Notes: generated by a model from the sequence alone, not told the origin. A stretch of 64,000 bases of DNA from Deltaproteobacteria bacterium (GCA_016218725.1 JACRDB010000106.1:1-64000); one strand, 5' to 3'; counted from the stretch's first letter, positions 26,601-34,315 are shown. Translations and numbers: made by a program.

Positions 26601-26951
26601 GTCCGGGGTGGAGTCCACCGGGCCGCGGTCCTCCGAGGCGCTGTCGGTGACGGAGTCCTCGGCGGTGGTGTCCGCGACGGCGGTGTCCGCGGCGTCTCCC
26701 GAAGCGTCGGAGGCGCTGTCCGCGGCGCTGTCCTCCGCGGCGTCCTGCGGGGCGTCGGTGCTGTCCTGGGCGGCGCCGTCGGCGCTGGCGTCGGAGTCCT
26801 CGGCGTCGACAGCGCCGTCCAGGGCGTCGCCCCGGGCGCTGTCGACCTTGCTGGATGCATCGCCTCCGGTGCCCGGCGCGGCGCCTCCGGAGCATGCCGC
26901 CAGGACCGAGAGGACAAGCAGGAACGCAAACGAGCGGAGCAGAGCGGACAT
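20661..26951 (-). CDS. RHS-repeat lipoprotein with PKD-like domains and novel C-terminal region
   Basis: Very large predicted surface protein (2,096 residues). The lipobox is VLAAC (Cys20). Residues about 21-228 are an acidic Ala/Asp/Ser/Thr linker passing into repeated APDTTP units. PKD/Ig-like modules follow (about 229-620; DASGSTGGALSYQW, PPVANAGSS). From about 650 there are several dozen RHS/YD repeats (YDxxGR, TxYxYD) ending in the core signature YGFAGERLDPSTGLYD and the DPxG motif. The last 268 residues are Gly- and aromatic-rich and unrecognised. A GGAGG precedes the ATG at 26951. RHS shells usually encapsulate a C-terminal effector; here no immunity gene follows, only the YncE-like lipoprotein. 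Confidence 0.93.
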   Translation of the reverse strand: MSALLRSFAFLLVLSVLAACSGGAAPGTGGDASSKVDSARGDALDGAVDAEDSDASADGAAQDSTDAPQDAAEDSAADSASDASGDAADTAVADTTAEDSVTDSASEDRGPVDSTPDSAAGDTGAADSAPADLGSPTDTAPDAPTMDSAPEDSAPADTTPAPDTAPVDTSPLADTTPARDTAPAPDTTPVMDTMSVMDVPDTTPPDTAPPMDSGAMDVEVTDTRPGATERPTAVLSVTGRPRRGDAFATVVRLDASGSTGGALSYQWFVGEARVLSGSLTAPSLTVSVGGSADLPVMVDVTNTLGSARATGTIQLDDPPVANAGSSRVVAVGAAATLDGAGSSDREGDPIAWRWTVDAAPAGSAATLAGASSATPSLVPDLPGSYRLALVVSGSGGESAPAYTSVTATAPSSDPPTLTLTATGTVVMVGTPVTFGLVSSTAPGVTITGRTLTVNGMSVPVDGAGRATFTPGAPGAYDVVAVVTASNGTSSEFRATLYAAGTPDSGSRPTLDLRAPPDGTILTAATDVTGSAGGTDFARYVVEVAPAGSSTFTTVATGAAPVTLGRLAVLDPARYIAGTYTLRVTAYDTHGHGTRTESAFVVDSDRAAGNYRLSFRDLELNLVGVPIVLDRRYDSMDARSLDFGVGWELSVGARPELTFPPGRQWTFDFSRCVLFGRDATPVREHILTIRLLGRRYSFRFLPFRERCGVGTVVLRPRWSPMPGTVGTLTPDNEPNFLQLQGAFDYLDVMDRDGLGPTGEIYDPQDFTLTLPEGHVIRFNRTRGITSATDPRRNGITVTPTAVRHSSGVTVAIARDPSGRVTRVTRPDGANRTYTYNSVGDLVAATDFRGNTTRFVYARNHRLAQVIDPSGSPGITSEYDPEGRLTATVDPLGRRTTMAYDDAARTLTATDRLGRRTVTTYDARGLETATTLPDGSALRYEYTTGAQRSAVTDRLGRRTTYSYTTAGFLSAMTLPTGLTRAATYDSAGRALTSTDGLGHTSTFTYDAGGLLTRWVDAAGNAEGYTYNTQGALSGVALAGGASFSLERDARGFATALTGNGARHTMELSPLGEVLTDRWTADGRDHAVRYEPGPEEASPAAIVSPEGWRSTASYDFLGRRTESVRPGGERERTEYDLLGRVTASVRADGTATRYEYDAEGQVTAVVSASGARTAFTRDALGRVTAIALPGGGSARRAYGLAGVTSSVDPAGRETRYDYDTLGRQTQVTSPGGLVTRYTYGRDGRLAATTAPDGVTTTLERDPIGRTSAITRPLPGGASATTRVTFLGASGRLTSVRDPNGNETRFTYASGLLTAWSDPLGNTVRYERSGGSVSAVTDPLGRRTTLDRDAAGNILAETRPDGRRSTVAYDTPRRTNTRTLFDGSTTVTGVMDARGRPISVTASDGTSLGYTYHPSGRRASTRDARGATSVLYTAGAMPAAFVEPDGRAVRYQYAVDGALAEVATPNGTTRYEYDSAGRLLRVADLSAGVTTYTRDAVGRPLTVTTPDGYREVYSYEPSTGRLASVAVLDAASAPVFREDYTYDPGDRVLSVRDLAGVTDYTYDAANRLLSETRTPTGGSARRTDYTYDAAGNLTRIAGPSGARTLTYDTLNRLTSDGEASYRYDPEGNLVEVTGGPRAARSTWDALGRLTGADTTGPALGAHSVRYAYDADGLLVERTVDGVVRRYLWDRRGVPEVLEETDAAGRLVARNIPEARLVGRSAGGTTRYLHRDRLGSVRVVTSTAGAPTLYRFNAWGEAEGPGPDEASPYGFAGERLDPSTGLYDLRARRYAPHLGRFISMDPVSVGVGEGRMLNGYVYAEDSPTLRVDPTGEFALDVSFGAVISGILNSTASLTAFRYVQLALNVAALGRGVVAFIDAIFNNGVFSTPHAFSLEGVVLGASFARPSLSLTFFRQYTAGTDNVSVGELGDILLNAVFAPFSNFSLLNFNAGYDYDGEAFGPIGLFSAGGYAGAVFDCPTPGSYAGPFDGLAVSFGKSFGSVGGRLDAIPIRAFGGISLIYSLVQASLESPSFAVQFSVSPGTYTLPSGQTRSAATKTLTATSPLTSIGAAIKFVSGLAVSFTFLHTTAEQVSCSSQNGFCGL

Positions 26952-27184
26952 GCCGCGGGCCTCCTGGTCGGGATTCCGGTGGGCGGACATCACCATTGGC
27001 GGATGCGTCGCGCGAGACCCCTTGGATTTGGGACATTCTGCCCAGGCACGCCAGACGCACAAGATGCAGGCGGCGTGGGCCGCGAGCGGTGGAACCGATT
27101 TTCTCTCTCGACCACGCAACCACCTCCTCGCTGGCCGCGATTACGGACCCTGCGTGCGAGAGGCACGCCCTGCGGAGGTGCGCC

Positions 27185-28015
27185 ATGGGAACCGAAGTCT
27201 GCCCTTCAACGAACCGTATGGATCTGAGCTTGTGCCTGGGGCCCGAGGCCCCCGCCCCGGGGGCGACCCCACCCCGGGGACCCAACACCGCGGCGGCGGG
27301 CCCAGCGAGAGGGCCCGCCCCGGGGCCCGCGGTGGTGCTGGAGATGAACGGTCAGGATGCGAACGCCGCGAGGATGGCGCTGCTCGTCCGAGGTGGGGGC
27401 GGTGGCGCCGGTCCTGGGGCGCCGGTGTGCAACGGCCCCGGCGGTCTCCCGGTGGTGGAGCACCCCACGCCCGAGGCCCTGGCGCAGGGGCTCGGGTACG
27501 GTCCGGTGCCGCCGGACCGCACCCGCTCCGACAGGGCCCAGCGCCTGGTGGACGCCAACCATCCAGGGGAGGTGCTGCACGTCGGGTCCGAGGCGAGCGT
27601 CATGGCTGCGGAGCTGTTGACCATCGGTGGGGTCGCCGCAGCGGCCCCGGTCGGGGCGGTGCTCGGCGTCGCGGCGCCGACCATCACGCTGCTGAACCTG
27701 CTCCGCAACGCCGCGACCGACGGCGCCATGCCCCACTGGGGGCCCGCGGTCATCCGCACCGACGAGGATCTCCAGGCCGCGAGGGCCACCGTGGAGCGCG
27801 ATGCCAGGCTGGTCACCAGCTTCGACCAGGGGGCCTACGCGGGGCTCCGGGGCCAGGGGCCCGAGCGCCCGAACGACCAGGCGTACATGCTGGGCTACGC
27901 GCGCGCGCAGGCCCTGCGCGAGCACTGCGGCGGCGAGCGGATCGACCAGGTCATCGCCGCCCAGCCCACGCTCTCCGGGTCCCGCCGCACCTTCGTGCCC
28001 ATGGCCAGGAGGTAG
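27185..28015 (+). CDS. Hypothetical protein with central hydrophobic segment
   Basis: Protein of 276 residues, no recognised family. The first 90 residues are Gly/Pro/Ala-rich, a hydrophobic stretch (AAELLTIGGVAAAAPVGAVL and following) lies at about residues 140-175, and the C-terminal 100 residues look globular and soluble. There is no clear signal peptide. The ATG at 27185 is chosen because upstream residues run through the divergent promoter region of the RHS gene. The next gene starts 6 bp later and encodes a small membrane protein, so the pair may work together; effector/immunity is only a guess. Confidence 0.6.
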   Translation: MGTEVCPSTNRMDLSLCLGPEAPAPGATPPRGPNTAAAGPARGPAPGPAVVLEMNGQDANAARMALLVRGGGGGAGPGAPVCNGPGGLPVVEHPTPEALAQGLGYGPVPPDRTRSDRAQRLVDANHPGEVLHVGSEASVMAAELLTIGGVAAAAPVGAVLGVAAPTITLLNLLRNAATDGAMPHWGPAVIRTDEDLQAARATVERDARLVTSFDQGAYAGLRGQGPERPNDQAYMLGYARAQALREHCGGERIDQVIAAQPTLSGSRRTFVPMARR

Positions 28016-28021
28016 CACGCC

Positions 28022-28363
28022 ATGACGCTACAATCGCCCTCCCCCTACCGCGGGGAACCCCCGCGGGAAGAACTCCCGCTGTGTCCCTTGTGCTTCCAGG
28101 AACACTCCGCCGACCGCTTCCTGGGCTGCACCCGACGGCTCCCGCGCGTCGCGCTCTCCCTGGCGATCGTCGTGACCGCGGAGGCCGTCATCGGTTCGCT
28201 CTTCCTGGTCTACGTGGATTGGTTGTCCGGTTGGGTGTCGCCGCCCTTCGCGCCCTTGAAGGTCATCGCGCTGGCCGCCCTCACGTTCGGACTGCTCTCC
28301 GGCCTCGTCGCGATCGTCTGCCGGCGGCTGTTCCCGAGCTTGAGGGCGCCAGGCTGGTGTTGA
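28022..28363 (+). CDS. Small membrane protein with N-terminal Cys motif
   Basis: Protein of 113 residues. The N-terminal cytoplasmic part contains CPLC and a further Cys (a possible single zinc knuckle), followed by two predicted membrane helices (about 43-65 and 79-100). No family is recognised. The spacing of 6 bp from the preceding hypothetical gene suggests joint translation. The start ATG overlaps no other gene. Confidence 0.6.
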   Translation: MTLQSPSPYRGEPPREELPLCPLCFQEHSADRFLGCTRRLPRVALSLAIVVTAEAVIGSLFLVYVDWLSGWVSPPFAPLKVIALAALTFGLLSGLVAIVCRRLFPSLRAPGWC

Positions 28364-28414
28364 GCGTCCACCGCAGGAGTTGACACGCGCCGCGACGGGT
28401 GCTTCGAGAATTCC

Positions 28415-28801
28415 ATGACGAAGCGCGCTTGCACGCTCCTGACCGGCGCCGCGGCGCTGGCGCTGGCCTCCGTGGCCCTGGCGGACCTCGCCCCGCCGCC
28501 ACCCCCACGGGCCAGGCCCTCCACGGCGGTCGCGCTCGCCCGCGGCAACCCCGCCGTGCAGCGGGAGCTCGCGCGGGTGCGCACCCAGACCTGCGGGGCC
28601 CAGCGCTGCCGCGAGACCACCGTGGAGGCCCCCCTCGGCGGCCAGTGCGGCTATGTGGGCTGCTCCCGGAGCACCGTGGTGGTGTTCTCCTTCGAGCGCG
28701 CCGGGGTCAACCCCTCCACCGGCAGCGTGGTGGTCCTGGTGGACTGCGCCCCCGTGGGCGACGCCTGCAACGCGCGCCTGGCCGACGTCCGCGCGCGCTG
28801 A
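28415..28801 (+). CDS. Small secreted Cys-containing protein
   Basis: Protein of 128 residues with a Sec signal peptide cleaved after ALA-DLAPPPPP. The mature part is a short Pro-rich stretch and a small domain with six Cys, likely disulfide-bonded in the periplasm or outside. No family is recognised. It is convergent with the kinase gene that ends at 28807. Confidence 0.6.
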   Translation: MTKRACTLLTGAAALALASVALADLAPPPPPRARPSTAVALARGNPAVQRELARVRTQTCGAQRCRETTVEAPLGGQCGYVGCSRSTVVVFSFERAGVNPSTGSVVVLVDCAPVGDACNARLADVRAR

Positions 28802-28806
28802 AGCGC

Positions 28807-30705
28807 CTAGAAATTCGGCTCTTCCACGAAGGTCGGCTGGATCCCCTGGGGCGTCGGCGCGCGCGGTACCCTCGGCGCGCCGGGCACCTCCGGCGCCGCG
28901 GGCGGCTGGGCGCTCCCCCCGGCGCCCGTGACCCCGGGCACCCTGGGCAGCGCCACCGGCACCGCCACGGGCCCCGGGTCCCGCGCGGACTGCGTGGACA
29001 CCGGCACCGCCCGCGCGGGTCCGCGTGGGTTCGCCGGAGCGGGCGGACGACGCGCGGGCGCGTCGGTCCTCTGCGCCACCACCGGCGGCGCCCCCTCGGG
29101 CGCGGCCACCACCGGCGCCGCCACCACCGACGCGTCCGTGGACTCCGGCGCCACTGGCGCCACTGGCGCCACGACCACCGACGCGTCCGCCGCGTCCTGC
29201 ACCTCCGGCGGCGCGACGGGCGCGCTCGGTGGCGGCTCCGCCTGCGCGACGGGCACGGTGACCACCACGGGCGTGGTGAGCACCACCGGCGACGGCGCCT
29301 GCGGGGTCTGCGCCGCGCTGCCCGAACGCGCGGTGAGGTAGAACGCCCGCGCCCCGAGGGCCGCAGCGCCGCCGCACAGGATCAGCGTCAGGGCGCCGCC
29401 CAGGGCCCACGGCAGCACGCTCCGGCGCTTCTGCTGCGCGGGCAGGACCAGCGTGGGCTTGCGCACCAGCTCCACGTCCATGGCCACCGGCGGCGCCACC
29501 GGCGAGGGGTGGCTGTCCGCGTCGAGCCCTACGGGGTCCTTGTCCGTGGTGCCGTTGAAGGGGTCGTTGGGGTCCGGGCCGTCCTCCAGGTTGCCTGGGA
29601 ACGTCGGCAGGAGCGGCAGGGGCAGCGCCCCCCCGTCGGCCCCCGCGTCGGCCCCGGAGGCCCCCGCGGCGTCCGGCGGCTGCGCCGCGGTGCCCATCAC
29701 CGGCGTCGGGGCCGACACGCGCGCGGAGGACGCGCCCTGGGCCGCGGCGCCCCGAGGGCCCGCGCTCATCCCGGCCATCACCGAGGTCAGGAGCGCCGCC
29801 ACCCGCGACGCGTCCACCGCCAGCGCCGCGGGGTACGCCTGCGCCAGGCGCATGCGGAACGCGTGGGCCGTGGGCAGGCGCTGCTCCGGGTCCGGGGCCA
29901 GGGCGTCCATCACCGCGCGGTCCAGGCTCTGCGGCACCGCTTCGTTGTACGTGCTCGGCGGCTTCGTGGACGGGCTCCGGATCTGCTCCAGGAGGGCCAT
30001 CTCCGTCTCCACCGTGTGGAAGCGGCGCCCGGCCAGGAGCTCCCACAGCACGATCCCCAGGGCGTATACGTCCGTCCTGCGGTCCACGGGCCGCCCCAGG
30101 GCCTGCTCCGGGGCCATGTACCGCAGCTTCCCCTTGAGGTTCCCGCCGACGGTCTCCTGGAGCCTGCCGCGCGCCTTGGCGATGCCGAAATCAATGAGCT
30201 TCAGGTGCCCCTTGAAGGCCAGGAGCACGTTCTGCGGGGACACATCCCGGTGCACCACCTCCAGGGAAGCCCCGTCGGGGCCGCAGGTCTCGTGCGCGGC
30301 GTGGAGCCCCTCGGCCACCTCGATGGCGATGTGCGTGGCGAGGTCCACGCCCATGCGGCGCTGCTGCTTGTCCATCGCCCGGGAGAGCTGCCACAGGGAG
30401 CACCCCTGGACGTACTCCATCACCAGGTAGAGCGTGCCCGCGGCCTCGCCCATGTCATGGATGTGCACCACGTTGGGGTGATCGATCCGGGCGGCGAGGC
30501 GGGCCTCGTCGAGGAACATCTCCACATAGCGCGGCTCCGCCGCGAGGTGGGGGTGCACCACCTTCAAGGCCACCTCGCGCTCGAAGCCCGCCAGGCCTGA
30601 GCGGCGCCCGAGGTACAGCGTGGCCATGCCCCCGGCCCGGATCCGAGAGACGATCTGGTACTCACCGATCGTGTCGCCGACGTTCACCACCTGAGCCTCG
30701 GACAC
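28807..30705 (-). CDS. Membrane-bound serine/threonine protein kinase
   Basis: Hanks-type kinase (about 632 residues). The kinase domain begins with EYQIVSRIRAGGMATL, has the beta-3 lysine in VALKVV, HRDVSPQNVLL in the catalytic loop (Val replacing Leu, common in this group), DFGIAKA and MAPEQ. It is followed by an Ala/Pro/Gly-rich linker, one membrane helix (about 450-475) and a Pro/Val/Ala-rich extracytoplasmic tail ending EEPNF. The start is uncertain: GTGs at 30705 and 30717 or a TTG at 30732 are possible. It follows the peptide-permease gene by 16-43 bp on the same strand, so it may be cotranscribed with the transporter genes. Confidence 0.9.
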   Translation of the reverse strand: MSEAQVVNVGDTIGEYQIVSRIRAGGMATLYLGRRSGLAGFEREVALKVVHPHLAAEPRYVEMFLDEARLAARIDHPNVVHIHDMGEAAGTLYLVMEYVQGCSLWQLSRAMDKQQRRMGVDLATHIAIEVAEGLHAAHETCGPDGASLEVVHRDVSPQNVLLAFKGHLKLIDFGIAKARGRLQETVGGNLKGKLRYMAPEQALGRPVDRRTDVYALGIVLWELLAGRRFHTVETEMALLEQIRSPSTKPPSTYNEAVPQSLDRAVMDALAPDPEQRLPTAHAFRMRLAQAYPAALAVDASRVAALLTSVMAGMSAGPRGAAAQGASSARVSAPTPVMGTAAQPPDAAGASGADAGADGGALPLPLLPTFPGNLEDGPDPNDPFNGTTDKDPVGLDADSHPSPVAPPVAMDVELVRKPTLVLPAQQKRRSVLPWALGGALTLILCGGAAALGARAFYLTARSGSAAQTPQAPSPVVLTTPVVVTVPVAQAEPPPSAPVAPPEVQDAADASVVVAPVAPVAPESTDASVVAAPVVAAPEGAPPVVAQRTDAPARRPPAPANPRGPARAVPVSTQSARDPGPVAVPVALPRVPGVTGAGGSAQPPAAPEVPGAPRVPRAPTPQGIQPTFVEEPNF

Positions 30706-30748
30706 ACTATGCCCCACAGACCCTTTCAGCAAGCCGACCCTTGGCCGT

Positions 30749-31567
30749 TCAGTGCCGCTCGCGGGGGTCCAGCCGGTCCCTCAGGCCGTCCCCGAGGAGG
30801 TTGAAGCCCAGCACCGTCAGGGCGATCGCGGTCCCGGCGGTGAAGGCCAGCCTCGGGGCTCGCAGGAGGTGCGCGGTCCCCTGGTCCAGGAGCGCCCCCC
30901 AGGAGGCCGCGGCCCCCGGCCCAAGGCCCAGGTAGGACAGGCTCGCCTCGGCCAGCACGGCCCCTCCAAGACCAAAGGTCGCCTGCACCACCAGGGGTCC
31001 GAGGGCGTTGGGCAGGACATGCCGGAGGAACACCCTCGCGGGCGAGGCCCCGAGGGCCCGGGCGGCCTGGACGAACTCGCGCTCCCGCAGGCGTAGCACC
31101 TCGGCCCTGGCGACGCGGGCGTAGGGCACCCAGCCCGTGAGGCACAGCGCGACCACCATGTGCGCCACGCCGGGGCGGGCCGCCAGGGCCAGCACCGCCA
31201 GGTTCAGGAGGAGCGCGGGCAGGGCCTGGACCCCGTCCGTGAGCCTCGCCACCAGGTGCGCGAGGTAACCCCCAGCGTAGGCCGCCCCGCCCCCGAGGAG
31301 GGCGCCGAGGACGAGGGAGAGGGCCACCGTGAGGGCGCTGACGGTGCCCGCCAGGCGCGCCCCGTCGAGGAGCACCGAGAGCACGTCCACGCCGTTGTCC
31401 GCGGTGCCGAGCCAGTGCGCAAACGATGGCGGGCAAAGCTCCTCCGAGAGGTCGACGGCCCTCGGGTCGTAGGGCGCCACCCAGGGCCCCGCGAGCGCCG
31501 CCAGGGCGAAGACCGCCACCAGGGGCGCGCCCACGAGGGCCCTGCCGGCGAGGCGCGCGCGGGCCAT
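30749..31567 (-). CDS. dppC: Peptide/nickel-type ABC transporter permease (DppC-like)
   Basis: Inner-membrane permease (272 residues) of the DppC/OppC family with about six membrane helices. The N-terminus has GPWVAPYDPRAV and the periplasmic GTADNGVDVLS segment typical of DppC, and the EAA loop reads EFVQAARALGASPARVFLRH. The ATG overlaps the stop of the upstream dppB-like gene (TGATG), so translation is coupled. No substrate-binding protein or ATPase gene is nearby, so partners must be encoded elsewhere. Confidence 0.9.
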   Translation of the reverse strand: MARARLAGRALVGAPLVAVFALAALAGPWVAPYDPRAVDLSEELCPPSFAHWLGTADNGVDVLSVLLDGARLAGTVSALTVALSLVLGALLGGGAAYAGGYLAHLVARLTDGVQALPALLLNLAVLALAARPGVAHMVVALCLTGWVPYARVARAEVLRLREREFVQAARALGASPARVFLRHVLPNALGPLVVQATFGLGGAVLAEASLSYLGLGPGAAASWGALLDQGTAHLLRAPRLAFTAGTAIALTVLGFNLLGDGLRDRLDPRERH

Positions 31568-32502
31568 CACTGCACCCGGATGCGCGGGTCCACCGCGGCG
31601 TAGGCCAGGTCCACCAGGAGCTGCATCACCACGGCGGTGGCCGCCACCACGAACACCCCCGCGAGCACCACCGGGATGTCCCGTCGGGTGAGCGCTTCAA
31701 GCAACAGCAGCCCCACCCCCGGGCGATCGAAGACCTTCTCGGTGACCAGGGCCCCGCCCAGGAGCGCCGAGAGCTGCGCCCCGCCCACCGTGAGCAGCGG
31801 CACCAGGGCGCTGCGGAGCCCGTGGCGCACCAGCACCGCGGGCTCCGAGAGGCCCCGGGCGCGCGCGGCGGTGATGTACGGCTCCAGCAGCACCTCCCGG
31901 AGCGACGCGCGCCCCATGCGGGTGAGCATGCCCGCGAGGCCCGCGCCCAGCGTGAGGCTCGGCAGCACCAGCGAGGAGAGCCCCGTCGCGTCGGGGCCGG
32001 GGAAGGGCAGCACGGGCACCGTGACGCACAACAATGTGATCAGCAGCGGGCCCGTATAGAGCGTGGGGAGCGCGACGCCCGCGAGGGAGAGCACGCCCAC
32101 CGCGGCGTCCGTGCGGGAGCCGGGCCGGGCGCTGGCGACCAGGGCCAGCGGCAGGGCCACGGCCCAGCCCACCGCGGCGGAGCTCAGGGCCAGGGCCACG
32201 GTGGAGGGCCACACCTCGGCCACCTCGCGCAGGGCGCTGTGCTCCGGGTGGGCGAAGGACGGCCCCATCCCGCGCAGGAAGGCGTCCCGGAGGAAGAGCG
32301 CGTACTGGGCCAGGAGCGGGCGGTCCAGGTGCAGGGCGTGGCGCAGGGCCTCGCGGTCGGCGTCCGTGGCGGTCTCGCCGAGGAGCGAGTCCGTGGGGTC
32401 CCCGGGCAGGAGGTGCAGCGCCAGGAAGCAGAAGGTGACTACCCCGAGCACCGTCAGGGCGCCCGCCAGCACGCGGAAGAAGAGGAAGCGCAGGAGCTTC
32501 AC
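31567..32502 (-). CDS. dppB: Peptide/nickel-type ABC transporter permease (DppB-like)
   Basis: Inner-membrane permease (311 residues) of the DppB/OppB family. It starts with the characteristic FLFFRVLAGALTVLGVV helix, then LLPGDPTDS, and has the EAA loop YITAARARGLSEPAVLVRHG and the C-terminal RRDIPVVLAGVFVVA segment ending in VDPRIRVQ, all typical of this family. The GTG at 32502 begins the first helix. It follows a Cys-rich lipoprotein gene by 11 bp and overlaps the next permease gene by one base. Confidence 0.92.
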   Translation of the reverse strand: MKLLRFLFFRVLAGALTVLGVVTFCFLALHLLPGDPTDSLLGETATDADREALRHALHLDRPLLAQYALFLRDAFLRGMGPSFAHPEHSALREVAEVWPSTVALALSSAAVGWAVALPLALVASARPGSRTDAAVGVLSLAGVALPTLYTGPLLITLLCVTVPVLPFPGPDATGLSSLVLPSLTLGAGLAGMLTRMGRASLREVLLEPYITAARARGLSEPAVLVRHGLRSALVPLLTVGGAQLSALLGGALVTEKVFDRPGVGLLLLEALTRRDIPVVLAGVFVVAATAVVMQLLVDLAYAAVDPRIRVQ

Positions 32503-32513
32503 CCTGCGGCCCC

Positions 32514-32939
32514 TCAGGGCGCGGGAGGGGCGCCCTGGACGCACCACCCGACGACGCCCTGGGAGGGGTCCGGGGTGTCCAGGAGCACGTTGCAGGTGCG
32601 CCCCGCCGGGAGGAGCTCCGGGGCCCCGACGCGGCACGCGGCCGGGTCCGGCCGCTGGCAGTGGTACAAGGGCGTGCGGCAGTCGCTGTCCTGGGCGCAG
32701 GGGGCCATGCAGAACCTCCGCGAGAGGCGCGGGTTGTGGGCGTTGAAGGCCACGCACAGGGAGGTGTCCGGGCAGGAGCCCGGGTCACACCCGGACACGA
32801 TGCAGTACCCGTCCGGCTGCGAGGTGTCACACAGGCGGTCGCCGTTGATGCTGCAATCAGACGCGATGGTGCAGGAGTCCCCGATGGCTTTGGAGCAGGA
32901 GAAGAGCACCACCAGGGTGGAAACCAGAGCCATTCGCAT
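32514..32939 (-). CDS. Small Cys-rich lipoprotein
   Basis: Predicted lipoprotein of 141 residues; the lipobox is VLFSC with Cys15. The mature part has about 15 Cys spaced as in small disulfide-rich secreted domains (DSCTIASDC, GSCPDTSLC, CAQDSDC). No family beyond this is recognised. It is directly upstream of the peptide permease pair on the same strand, but it does not look like a substrate-binding protein. The ATG at 32939 begins the signal peptide; a second ATG two codons later is an alternative. Confidence 0.7.
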   Translation of the reverse strand: MRMALVSTLVVLFSCSKAIGDSCTIASDCSINGDRLCDTSQPDGYCIVSGCDPGSCPDTSLCVAFNAHNPRLSRRFCMAPCAQDSDCRTPLYHCQRPDPAACRVGAPELLPAGRTCNVLLDTPDPSQGVVGWCVQGAPPAP

Positions 32940-33019
32940 GGAAGGAGCGGGACCATACCCCACGATCCCCGCCGCCGCACCCCCCGCCGCGCGCTTCTGG
33001 TAGGATCCCCGGCGCCTCC

Positions 33020-34315
33020 GTGGAAACCACCGCCCGCCCGGCCGAGGGAGACCTCATCGATGGCCGCTATCGCCTCTCGGAGCGCCTCGGGGAGGGGTCC
33101 TTCGGGGGCGTCTGGCGGGCCCTGGACACGCGCCTGGCGGACCGGAGCGTGGCCGTCAAGCTCCTCAAGCCGGAGTTCCTGGCCCGGGAGGACACCATCG
33201 CCCGCTTCGACGCGGAGGCCAACGCCCTGGCCCAGGTGACCCACGCCAACGTGGTCTCGGTCATCGACCGCGGCACCTGGAGCGGCCAGCGGTACATCGT
33301 CACGGAGTACATCGACGGCAGGCCCCTCAAGGCCTGGCTCCTGGAGCACCGCGCCCGCAGCACCCTCCCGGGCCTCGGCGCCGTGGCCGCCCTCTTCGAC
33401 CAGGTGTGCGCGGGCCTCGAAGCCGCCCACGCCGTGCGCACCCCGGGCCCCATCGTGCACCGGGACCTGAAGCCCGACAACGTCCTCGTGCGCGCGCTCC
33501 CGAGCGGCGAGCTCGCCGTGAAGCTCGTAGACTTTGGCATCGCCCAGCTCGGGCGCCGCAGCGGGACCCAGTCCGGCGTGCTCCTCGGGACGCCCATGTA
33601 CATGGCCCCGGAGCAGGCCTTCGGCCACTCCGCGGGCGTGGGCCCCTGGACCGACGTGTTCACCCTCGGGGTGCTCCTGGTGGAGCTCCTCACCCTGCGC
33701 GAGAACCTCGTGGACAACGAGCCCTGGTGGGGCACCGTCCTGCACCGCGCCCCCGTCGTGCGAGAGCGCCTCCTGGCCCTGCGCCTGGACGTGCCCGTCA
33801 GCGTGTGGGAGGTGGCCCTGCGCTGCCTGGAGGCCCACGGCCCGGACCGCTACCCCGACGCCAGCGCCCTGCGCCTCGCGTTTCGTCAGGCCCACGTGGG
33901 CTTCATCACCGCCCCGGGCTTCGCGGGGGGCTCGGCCCTCCCCGGCGCGCTCTCCTACGTGCCCTCGGCCCCGCCCGTGGTGGCCCCCGTTCCCAGTCCC
34001 GTGGAGAGCGACCCCACCCCCGCCCCGCCCTCGCCGTGGGTGCAACACGCCACCGCGCCCACGGGCCCCACGCTCCCCCATGGAGGCCCCTCGGCGCGCT
34101 CGGACCTCGCCCTCGCGCGTACGGTCCTCGCGGGGCCCGTTGCGTCCAGGCCCCAGAGCGCGCCCTCTCCCGGGAGCGCGCCCCCGTGGTGGAAGGTGCT
34201 TCTCATCGTCGTGGGCGTGGCCATTCTCAGCGCGGGCTTGCTGGTGGGCGCCGTCATCGCGTACGACCTGTTCCTTGAGCCCGATGCCGCCCCGAACGCC
34301 CTGGGGACACCGTAG
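33020..34315 (+). CDS. Membrane-bound serine/threonine protein kinase
   Basis: Hanks-type kinase of 431 residues. The kinase domain starts with RYRLSERLGEGSFGGVW, the beta-3 lysine is in VAVKLLKP, the catalytic loop is HRDLKPDNVLV, followed by DFGIAQL and MYMAPEQ. After a Pro/Ala/Ser-rich linker (about 305-390) a single membrane helix lies near the C-terminus (about 393-420), leaving only a short extracytoplasmic tail, so sensing would have to come from a partner. GTG start at 33020. It is divergent from the Cys-rich lipoprotein and overlaps the start of the endonuclease-fold gene. Confidence 0.92.
   Translation: METTARPAEGDLIDGRYRLSERLGEGSFGGVWRALDTRLADRSVAVKLLKPEFLAREDTIARFDAEANALAQVTHANVVSVIDRGTWSGQRYIVTEYIDGRPLKAWLLEHRARSTLPGLGAVAALFDQVCAGLEAAHAVRTPGPIVHRDLKPDNVLVRALPSGELAVKLVDFGIAQLGRRSGTQSGVLLGTPMYMAPEQAFGHSAGVGPWTDVFTLGVLLVELLTLRENLVDNEPWWGTVLHRAPVVRERLLALRLDVPVSVWEVALRCLEAHGPDRYPDASALRLAFRQAHVGFITAPGFAGGSALPGALSYVPSAPPVVAPVPSPVESDPTPAPPSPWVQHATAPTGPTLPHGGPSARSDLALARTVLAGPVASRPQSAPSPGSAPPWWKVLLIVVGVAILSAGLLVGAVIAYDLFLEPDAAPNALGTP

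Noticed and set aside
27185..28363. RHS-associated toxin/immunity pair for the adjacent RHS gene
   Set aside because: The genes are divergent from the RHS gene and not downstream of its C-terminus, so the usual arrangement is not met.
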